From: an uncultured Ectothiorhodospiraceae bacterium
Lineage (GTDB): Bacteria; Pseudomonadota; Gammaproteobacteria; UBA9214
Assembly: GCA_947259415.1 (NCBI GenBank)
Contig: CAMYMI010000005.1
Coordinates: 124,001-188,000, forward strand
Direction: 5' to 3'
DNA: 64,000 bases
Below are positions 58,064 through 64,000 of this stretch, one piece after another. The notes under the pieces were generated by a model. That model was not told the origin of the DNA, ran no database searches, and saw nothing but the letters and a program-made list of their open reading frames with translations. The position numbers and the translations under genes are program-made. The stretch's first letter is position 1, and each line of letters starts with the position of its first letter.

Positions 58064-58408
58064 GGTGGGAGATACAAGGTTGCTGTTTGCTGTATGTATT
58101 CTGGTCCTTGTAGGGCAACCAGTGCTGCTCTACGTCATTCCATTTCCCTTGCAAGGGGGAAGCAGGACGGGGGGTGAGAAACGAAGTTTCTTGCCTGCCT
58201 GAATTATCAATTCTTCACCACTCATGGAAATGGGGGCAATTTAATTACAGGCAATATTATTTCATGAGGGCGATTATCCTTGAGCAGCTGTAACCCCGGC
58301 CAACACGGATTCGTTCTTGCACATTGACAAGCCTTGCGTGGCAGTAACGGGTGCAACCGTATCAGATCGGGCGGAAGAACGCCCGGACTTATGGAGCCAT
58401 ACCCTGGG
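58064..58408. other. 345-bp gap without a recognised gene
   Basis: Lies upstream of ampG and downstream of the DUF4426 gene. Contains a 6-bp stem CGGGCG/CGCCCG (58368-58373 with 58380-58385) without a T tract, possibly a weak end signal for the yggT/DUF4426 operon. The segment 58190-58260 is AT-rich and may hold the ampG promoter. No convincing gene. Confidence 0.5.
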
Positions 58409-58861
58409 CTACTGGGTATAGAAGTCCTGGCTGAACTCGACCTGGAGGTAATCCTGTGCTCCCTGGGGCCGCACGCGCACATCGAACTTCAGGGTTTCCT
58501 CGTTGGTGACCCTGTATTCACCAATGTAATAGATGGCATTGCCTTCGCGCATCTCGCGCATGGGGATCTTGCGTCCCTGTCCGGCGAGATTAATGGCCGA
58601 TACCCGGGTAAAGGCATGTACCGGTTGCCCCGGGCTGCCCAGCACCTTGCGCAGCACCGTGATGTTGATCATGCCGCGGTTCTTGCTGCGCGTGATACGG
58701 TATTCGCGTGCCACCTGTGGTGGAAGCATGTCAGTGGACAACGCGTTGTAATGGACAACATACTGACCGAAATCCTTCGAGTTTTCGGCCTGGCTAGGCA
58801 GTGTTATGACAGCAAGGCACAGCGCCAACAGCCATGACATACTGATGTGGTTCTTGATCAT
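58409..58861 (-). CDS. DUF4426 domain periplasmic protein
   Basis: 150 aa with a signal peptide (about 1-25, WLLALCLAVITLPSQA) and a small beta-rich domain: FGQYVVHYNALSTDMLPPQVAREYRITRSKNRGMINITVLRK. Ribosome site GGAG at good distance. It follows yggT by 83 bp on the same strand, the usual place for DUF4426 genes in gammaproteobacteria. Function unknown. Confidence 0.85.
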   Translation of the reverse strand: MIKNHISMSWLLALCLAVITLPSQAENSKDFGQYVVHYNALSTDMLPPQVAREYRITRSKNRGMINITVLRKVLGSPGQPVHAFTRVSAINLAGQGRKIPMREMREGNAIYYIGEYRVTNEETLKFDVRVRPQGAQDYLQVEFSQDFYTQ

Positions 58862-58944
58862 TCTCAACTCCTGTCTTGCAGTTTGATGACTATAGTCCAA
58901 GTGCTGACGCTGGACCTTGTTTGCCCGCCGTGTGCCGGGCATGG

Positions 58945-59499
58945 CTAGACCAGTAGCGGCAGTACCAGCATCTTCAGGACCTGCAGGCCAATCAGCGCAA
59001 ACAGGGGCGACAGGTCGATACCGGATATCGGGGGTATGAGCCGCTGAATGGGCCGGAGAACCGGGTCGGTCAAACTGTAAAGCAGCGAGCTTATCGGGTT
59101 GTAGCTGCCCGGGTTCACCCAACTGAGGATGACCTGGATGATGATGGCGAAAATAAAGACATTCAACATCAGCGCGACCAGCTCCGCGATACTGGCTGCG
59201 ATCACTGTTCCCACCGGGATGCCGCCGCCGCGCATGGCCAGGACCAGGACCAGGGAGATAATCTGCAGGACCAGCATGAGCAGCACGGCCGCGGTATCGA
59301 ACTTGCCGACACTCGGGATGACCTTGCGCAGAGGCACCAGCAGGGGATTGGTGATGCGGACCAAAAACTGGCTGGCGGGATTGTAGAAATCGGCCCGCAC
59401 GGCACCGAGCAGGAAACGCAGCATGAACGCCAGTATGTACAGGCTGAACAGCGTGCTGATCAGGAATTCCAGCGGATTGGTGAAGTAGCTGCCCTGCAT
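58945..59499 (-). CDS. yggT: YggT family membrane protein
   Basis: 184 aa made of two YggT repeats, each with a pair of helices and the motif RFLLGAVRADFYNPASQFLVRITNPLLVPLRK in the first and LSWVNPGSYNPISSLLYSLTDPVLRPIQRLIP in the second. ATGA overlap with proC. YggT-type proteins are linked to cell envelope integrity or osmotic behaviour; the mechanism is unknown. Confidence 0.92.
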   Translation of the reverse strand: MQGSYFTNPLEFLISTLFSLYILAFMLRFLLGAVRADFYNPASQFLVRITNPLLVPLRKVIPSVGKFDTAAVLLMLVLQIISLVLVLAMRGGGIPVGTVIAASIAELVALMLNVFIFAIIIQVILSWVNPGSYNPISSLLYSLTDPVLRPIQRLIPPISGIDLSPLFALIGLQVLKMLVLPLLV

Positions 59500-60326
59500 C
59501 AGTCCTCGCCGAATTCGTTGGCCAGTTCCTGCGAACGCTTGGTTGCCGCATCCAGGGCCTGCATTACGATCGCCTCGAAATCATGTTGCTGCAGTACTTC
59601 GATAGCGCGTTCCGTGGTCCCGCCGGGAGAGGTCACCCTGCGGCGCAGGGTGGCGGCATCATCACTGCTCTCCAGCGCCATCTTGGAGGCGCCGAAGGCG
59701 GTCTGCAGGGTCAGCAGGCGCGCGGTCTCCTCGCTCAGGCCGAGGCGTTTTCCGGCGGACTGCAGGGCCTCCATGAACAGAAAGAAGTAGGCCGGCCCGC
59801 TGCCCGAGAGCGCTGTCACAGGATCCATGAGGGACTCATCCTCGACCCAGAGGGCCAGACCGACGGCACGCAGGATGGACTCGGCCAGGTTGCGCTGCTC
59901 CTCGCTGACACCGGGATTGGCATACAGGGCAGAGGCGCCGCTTTGCACCAGCGCCGGTGTGTTCGGCATGGCGCGAACGATGGCGGTGTGTTCACCAAGC
60001 CAGTTGCGCAGGGCGGTTTCACGAATACCGGCTACGATTGAGATGATGAGCGGCCGCTGCCTGCCGACCACCGCGGCCAGCCCACGGGCCACCTCGCCGA
60101 TGACCTGGGGTTTAACCGCCAGCACCATGGCATCGGCCTGATCCGCCGCCACCCGGTTGTCCTGCGTGGTAACGATCGGGAACCGGGCTGCAAGTCTTTC
60201 CGTCTGTCGTTCATCGGGATCCGCAACGCAGATCAGCCCGGGTTTCCAGCCGTCCGTGATCAGGCCACCGACCAGGCTGCGGGCCATGTTACCGCCCCCG
60301 ATAAACGCAAGTCTAATGTCAGTCAT
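59499..60326 (-). CDS. proC: pyrroline-5-carboxylate reductase
   Basis: Last step of proline synthesis. N-terminal NAD(P) site LAFIGGGNMARSLVGGL, VLAVKPQV near 88, MPNTPALVQSGASALY near 118, and the C-terminal signature GSGPAYFFLFMEAL...RRRVTSPGGTTERAIEVL. 275 aa. Divergent from pilT. The yggS gene that usually precedes proC is missing. Confidence 0.97.
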   Translation of the reverse strand: MTDIRLAFIGGGNMARSLVGGLITDGWKPGLICVADPDERQTERLAARFPIVTTQDNRVAADQADAMVLAVKPQVIGEVARGLAAVVGRQRPLIISIVAGIRETALRNWLGEHTAIVRAMPNTPALVQSGASALYANPGVSEEQRNLAESILRAVGLALWVEDESLMDPVTALSGSGPAYFFLFMEALQSAGKRLGLSEETARLLTLQTAFGASKMALESSDDAATLRRRVTSPGGTTERAIEVLQQHDFEAIVMQALDAATKRSQELANEFGED

Positions 60327-60621
60327 GGTTTTGACAATACATGACCGAAGTGGCGCAGGACAAGTCGTCGGACGTCAGTTCCGGGTACCTGTGGCACACC
60401 CTCCGGGCATCGCCGTGACTTGCTAACTGGTTGTATTTCCGCATACTTTGGCGATTGGCTTACAGCAGACGGGCAGGGTCGCTGACAGATTCCCTGGTGG
60501 GATATTGTGAAGATCAACTCAGGTGATCCTGTGTGCGAACTTGCCGGTTTCATTCAATGATCAAGTATCCGGTATGTCAGTCGATATGGATTGACGAGCA
60601 TAATATTCGAGGGGAGCAGGT

Positions 60622-61656
60622 ATGGATATAGCTGAGTTGCTTACTTTCAGTGTCAAGAACGGTGCGTCAGACCTGCACTTGTCGGCCGGACTGCCACCGA
60701 TGATCCGGGTGGATGGTGACATGCGCAAGATCAATGTCCCGTCGCTGGAACACAAGACGGTACACGGGCTTGTCTACGACATCATGAACGACAAGCAGCG
60801 CAAGGACTATGAGGAATTCCTGGAGACGGACTTCTCATTCGAGATCCCCGATCTTGCCCGGTTTCGTGTCAATGCCTTCAACCACAATCGGGGTGCCGGT
60901 GCGGTTTTTCGTACCATTCCTTCAGATATTCTCACCCTCGAAGACCTGGGTACACCCGCGACATTCAAGAAAATTTCCGATAATCCACGTGGCCTGGTGC
61001 TGGTAACCGGGCCGACTGGTTCTGGCAAGTCCACCACGCTGGCGGCGATGATCGACTACCTGAATGAGAAGAACTACGCCCATATCCTGACCATCGAAGA
61101 CCCGATCGAGTTCGTCCACGAAAGCAAGAAGTGCCTCGTTAACCAGCGCGAGGTGCATCGCGATACGCTGGGGTTCAACGAAGCGCTGCGTTCCGCCTTG
61201 CGCGAGGACCCGGATATCATCCTGGTTGGCGAAATGCGCGACCTGGAGACCATCCGCCTGGCGCTGACCGCGGCCGAGACCGGGCACCTGGTGTTCGGTA
61301 CCCTGCATACCACCTCGGCGGCCAAGACCATTGACCGTGTCATTGATGTGTTCCCGGCAGCGGAAAAGACCATGGTGCGCTCCATGCTGTCGGAGTCGCT
61401 GCGCGCAGTGATTGCCCAGACCCTGCTCAAAAAGATTGGCGGCGGTCGAATCGCGGCCTGGGAGATCATGATTGGCACGCCGGCGATTCGTAACCTGATT
61501 CGCGAAGACAAGGTGGCGCAGATGTACTCTTCCATCCAGACCGGCCAGGCCGCCGGCATGGTTACGCTGGATCAGTACCTGCAGGACCTGCTGGCGCGCG
61601 GCCTGATCAGCAAGCAGGACGCGCGTGCCAAGGCAGTACACAAGGAAGCAATATAG
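60622..61656 (+). CDS. pilT: type IV pilus retraction ATPase PilT
   Basis: Hexameric ATPase that drives pilus retraction and twitching. 344 aa with Walker A GPTGSGKST near residue 130, Asp box, Walker B/His box (GEMRDLETIRLALTAAETGHLVFGTLHT), and the PilT-specific AIRNLIRE near 288. GAGGGGAG ribosome site. 295 bp of intergenic DNA upstream, shared with proC; no clear promoter was picked. Confidence 0.97.
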   Translation: MDIAELLTFSVKNGASDLHLSAGLPPMIRVDGDMRKINVPSLEHKTVHGLVYDIMNDKQRKDYEEFLETDFSFEIPDLARFRVNAFNHNRGAGAVFRTIPSDILTLEDLGTPATFKKISDNPRGLVLVTGPTGSGKSTTLAAMIDYLNEKNYAHILTIEDPIEFVHESKKCLVNQREVHRDTLGFNEALRSALREDPDIILVGEMRDLETIRLALTAAETGHLVFGTLHTTSAAKTIDRVIDVFPAAEKTMVRSMLSESLRAVIAQTLLKKIGGGRIAAWEIMIGTPAIRNLIREDKVAQMYSSIQTGQAAGMVTLDQYLQDLLARGLISKQDARAKAVHKEAI

Positions 61657-61679
61657 CAACTTCCCGGAGAGTAACGGTT

Positions 61680-62798
61680 ATGGATATATCCTCATTATTG
61701 AAGCTGGCGTCGGAAAAAAAGGCATCCGACCTGTTCATTACCGCGGGCCTGCCGCCCAGCATCAAGGTCGACGGGCGCATCGGTCCGGTCACCCAGAACC
61801 CCCTGTCTCCCGATGAAGTCGAGGAGATGGTGTTAAGCATGATGTCACCGAACCAGCGCGAGGAATTCAACGCGACGCACGAGTGCAACTTCGCGGTCAA
61901 CGAGGAGGGTGTGGGGCGCTTTCGTGCCAGTGCCTTTTACCAAAGCAATCATGTCGGTATCGTGTTGCGGCGCATCGAGGCCTATATCCCCACGATCGAG
62001 GATCTGAAGCTGCCGCCGATCCTCAAGAATCTGGCGATGACCAAACGCGGCCTGATCATCTTCATCGGCGCGACCGGCACCGGCAAGTCCACCTCGCTGG
62101 CATCCATGATCGGCTATCGCAATGAACAGGGTTCCGGTCATATCATCACCATCGAGGACCCGATCGAGTTCGTGCACGAGCACAAGGGTTGCATCATTAC
62201 CCAGCGCGAGGTCGGGATTGATACCGAGTCCTACGAGGTAGCCCTGAAAAACACCCTCAGGCAGGCGCCGGACGTCATCCTGATCGGCGAGATCCGTGAT
62301 CGCGACACCATGAACTACGCCATCGCCTTTGCCGAGACCGGCCACCTGTGCCTGGCGACACTGCACGCCAATAACGCGAACCAGGCCATGGACCGCATCA
62401 TCAACTTCTTCCCGGAGGACCGCCGGCCCCAGCTGTTCATGGACCTTTCGATGAACCTTAAGGCGTTCCTGGCGCAGCAGCTGATCCCGCGGGCCGACGG
62501 TAAGGGTCGTCGGGTCTGCATGGAGATCCTGCTGGGCACACCACTGGCGCGTGACCTGGTCCTCAAGGGCGAGATACACAAACTCAAGGAACTGATGAAG
62601 CAGTCACGTCAACAGGGCATGATCACCTTCGACCAGGCGCTGTTCGAACTCTACAAGGCCGGCGAGATCAGCTACGACGACGCCCTGCACTATGCCGACT
62701 CGGCCAATGAGGTGCGCCTCATGGCCAAGCTGGACAAGGCGGATATCGACCAGTTTGCCTCCGCGATGGACGGGATCTCGCTGATCGAGGAGGACTAG
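61680..62798 (+). CDS. pilU: type IV pilus PilT-dependent ATPase PilU
   Basis: Paralogue of PilT that assists retraction. 372 aa with GATGTGKSTSLASMIGYRN near residue 130 and GEIRDRDTMNYAIAFAETGHLCLATLHANNANQA. It lacks AIRNLIRE and has the longer acidic C-terminus (GISLIEED) of PilU. Ribosome site GGAGAG, 23 bp after pilT. Its stop overlaps that of the pyrK-like gene on the other strand. Confidence 0.95.
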   Translation: MDISSLLKLASEKKASDLFITAGLPPSIKVDGRIGPVTQNPLSPDEVEEMVLSMMSPNQREEFNATHECNFAVNEEGVGRFRASAFYQSNHVGIVLRRIEAYIPTIEDLKLPPILKNLAMTKRGLIIFIGATGTGKSTSLASMIGYRNEQGSGHIITIEDPIEFVHEHKGCIITQREVGIDTESYEVALKNTLRQAPDVILIGEIRDRDTMNYAIAFAETGHLCLATLHANNANQAMDRIINFFPEDRRPQLFMDLSMNLKAFLAQQLIPRADGKGRRVCMEILLGTPLARDLVLKGEIHKLKELMKQSRQQGMITFDQALFELYKAGEISYDDALHYADSANEVRLMAKLDKADIDQFASAMDGISLIEED

Positions 62799-63694
62799 CC
62801 GGCGCAGGCCTGCCAGTCGATCAGGGCGGCATCGAACACCGGTCCGTCCACGCACACACGCTTCATGGCAGGGCCGTCGGGCGTCGTCAGCCTGACGGTG
62901 CAGCCGGCACAGCCGCCCACAGCGCAGGCCATGTATTCTTCCAGCGAGACCTGGCAGGGCAGGTCGAATTCCCCGGCCAGGTGTGCCGCGGCCGCCAGCA
63001 TCGGGTGGGGTCCGCAGGCGTAGATGCCGACCTCGTCATGTTCCGCCGCGCTCAGCGAGTCCAGCCAGCTGCGGGCCAGATCGGTGATATAACCCTCGAA
63101 GCACCCGGGATAGCCCTGCAGGCTGGTCAACCGGCTGGGGACGCCCCAGTCATCCAGCAGCGGCATCGCCGCAATAACACCCTCAGGGACACCCGGGACC
63201 AGGAACCGTGAAGGTCGTGCGGAGAACGGGAACGGCACCTCCGAGCCCATCAGCACCAGTGGCTGCCAGTGCGTATCCGCGCGCAGCCGGTCGGCGAGAA
63301 ACACCATCGGCGGGATTCCCACACCGCCACCCAGCAACAGGGTGCGTGGCCGGGTCCGGTCGGGGGTGAATGGCGTACCGATTGGTCCGATCAGGTTGAT
63401 GGTTTCCCCTTCTTGCCGAGTGGCCAGCGCGTGAGTGCCGAGTCCGACACCCTTGTAGAGAAATTCGACCCAGCCCTGATCGGCGTCGACGCGCATGATT
63501 GACAGGGGTCGGCGCATCGGCAGCGCAGCTGAACACTGGATGTGTGCAAAGCTGCCTGGCAGGGCATGTGCCGCACACTGCGGTGCCATCACGCGCAGTA
63601 CATACTGGTTTGCCGGGTAGCGCTCATGGGAGAGTATCAATGCGTCCTCGACAAACAGGGTGTCGCGGTGCGGTTTGTCTGCGGGTGTTGACAT
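62795..63694 (-). CDS. pyrK: dihydroorotate dehydrogenase electron transfer subunit-like protein (PyrK type)
   Basis: 299-aa flavin reductase-family protein. The FAD domain has RRPLSIMRVD, the NAD domain LLLGGGVGIPPMVFLADRL near 140, and the C-terminal [2Fe-2S] cysteines CAVGGCAGC...C near 255-275 are those of PyrK. In Gram-positives PyrK couples PyrD to NAD; here it lies next to pyrC and probably passes electrons to a dihydroorotate dehydrogenase encoded elsewhere, or serves another flavoprotein. Convergent with pilU. Confidence 0.85.
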   Translation of the reverse strand: MSTPADKPHRDTLFVEDALILSHERYPANQYVLRVMAPQCAAHALPGSFAHIQCSAALPMRRPLSIMRVDADQGWVEFLYKGVGLGTHALATRQEGETINLIGPIGTPFTPDRTRPRTLLLGGGVGIPPMVFLADRLRADTHWQPLVLMGSEVPFPFSARPSRFLVPGVPEGVIAAMPLLDDWGVPSRLTSLQGYPGCFEGYITDLARSWLDSLSAAEHDEVGIYACGPHPMLAAAAHLAGEFDLPCQVSLEEYMACAVGGCAGCTVRLTTPDGPAMKRVCVDGPVFDAALIDWQACAG

Positions 63695-63726
63695 GGCGGA
63701 CTCGGGCTATGTGTATTTGCGGCCGG

Positions 63727-64000
63727 CTAGAGAGTATGGACCAGTCGGCCTTCCAGCAGGGTGTGGGTGGTACGGCCTTTCAGTTCCCATCCCATGAACG
63801 GTGTGTTGTGACCGTGGCTTCTGATGGTCGATGTGTCGAGTTGCCAAGTCAGGTCTGGATCAAAGATGCATATATCCGCGGTACTGCCGACCGACAGGGT
63901 TCCGCAGGGCAGCCCCAGTACTTTCGCGGGTCCTGCCGTCAGCCGGTGTATCAGTTCGCCCAGATCCATGACCTGTTCATCAACCAGCCGGAGTCCCAGT
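63727..64000 (-). CDS. pyrC: dihydroorotase, C-terminal part
   Basis: C-terminal about 90 residues of an amidohydrolase of the PyrC type: LGLRLVDEQVMDLGELIHRLTAGPAKVLGL followed by GTLSVGSTADICIFDPDLTWQLD and SHGHNTPFMGWELKGRTTHTLLEGRLVHTL. The GHNTPF-W-L-G ending is typical of class I dihydroorotases and of the catalytically dead PyrC' forms; the zinc-site region is outside the window, so these cannot be told apart. The frame runs off the right edge. Confidence 0.9.
   Translation of the reverse strand, partial: LGLRLVDEQVMDLGELIHRLTAGPAKVLGLPCGTLSVGSTADICIFDPDLTWQLDTSTIRSHGHNTPFMGWELKGRTTHTLLEGRLVHTL

Overview
The window is GC-rich chromosomal DNA from a gammaproteobacterium. Gene content and order resemble Pseudomonas and Chromatiales-like lineages. 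Blocks whose order is known from those groups recur here: bioB-F-H-C-D; coxB-A-ctaG-coxC-DUF2909-surf1-ctaB; rpoH-ftsX-ftsE-ftsY facing two M16 peptidase genes and rsmD-coaD-yfhL; rpmB-rpmG; radC-coaBC-dut-algC-argB-pyrE-exoIII; and yggT-proC facing pilT-pilU, then pyrimidine genes. The cell implied is aerobic, has an aa3-type oxidase and type IV pili, and makes its own biotin, ubiquinone, arginine and pyrimidines. No tRNA, rRNA, CRISPR array, phage or full insertion sequence was seen.

Layout. 1-3.8 kb: 3' part of recG, ubiC, ubiA, comF (reverse). 3.9-8.8 kb: biotin operon, interrupted twice by small palindromic repeats. 8.9-16.8 kb: cytochrome oxidase cluster. Its coxA is broken (about 48 codons missing plus a frame change), and no ctaA/COX15 gene lies between the Sco-like gene and ctaB. 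17-21.1 kb (reverse): ftsY, ftsE, ftsX, rpoH. The rpoH promoter lies inside a near-perfect CIRCE (HrcA) operator, and a 79-bp inverted repeat separates ftsY from ftsE. 21.2-27.8 kb: two M16 peptidases (the first frameshifted), rsmD, coaD, yfhL ferredoxin, ggt, grxC. 27.9-36.3 kb (reverse): an RND/MMPL exporter with a small membrane protein and an orphan CbiM-like permease, mutM, and a four-gene Gld-like ABC system. 36.5-39.8 kb: hydantoinase-A-like protein and a fatty acid desaturase. 39.9-40.3 kb (reverse): rpmB-rpmG. 40.6-46.9 kb: a compact sucrose operon (sucrose-phosphate synthase, sucrose-phosphatase, fructokinase, sucrose synthase) sitting between rpmB and radC. 46.9-56.5 kb: radC, coaBC-dut, algC, argB, a DUF4124 protein, a TSUP exporter, pyrE, an exonuclease III at the position Pseudomonas uses for crc, and a 64-aa protein. 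56.7-64 kb: ampG, DUF4426 protein, yggT, proC, pilT, pilU, pyrK-like and partial pyrC.

The most interesting signals are the CIRCE element wrapped around the rpoH promoter, which would put the heat-shock sigma factor under HrcA; the sucrose make-and-break operon with a degenerate phosphatase domain in its synthase; the catalytically intact ExoIII at the crc locus; and an unusually dense set of small intergenic palindromes and repeats. Two highly conserved genes (coxA and the first M16 peptidase) have internal deletions that break the frame. These could be real lesions or assembly faults, and reads would decide.
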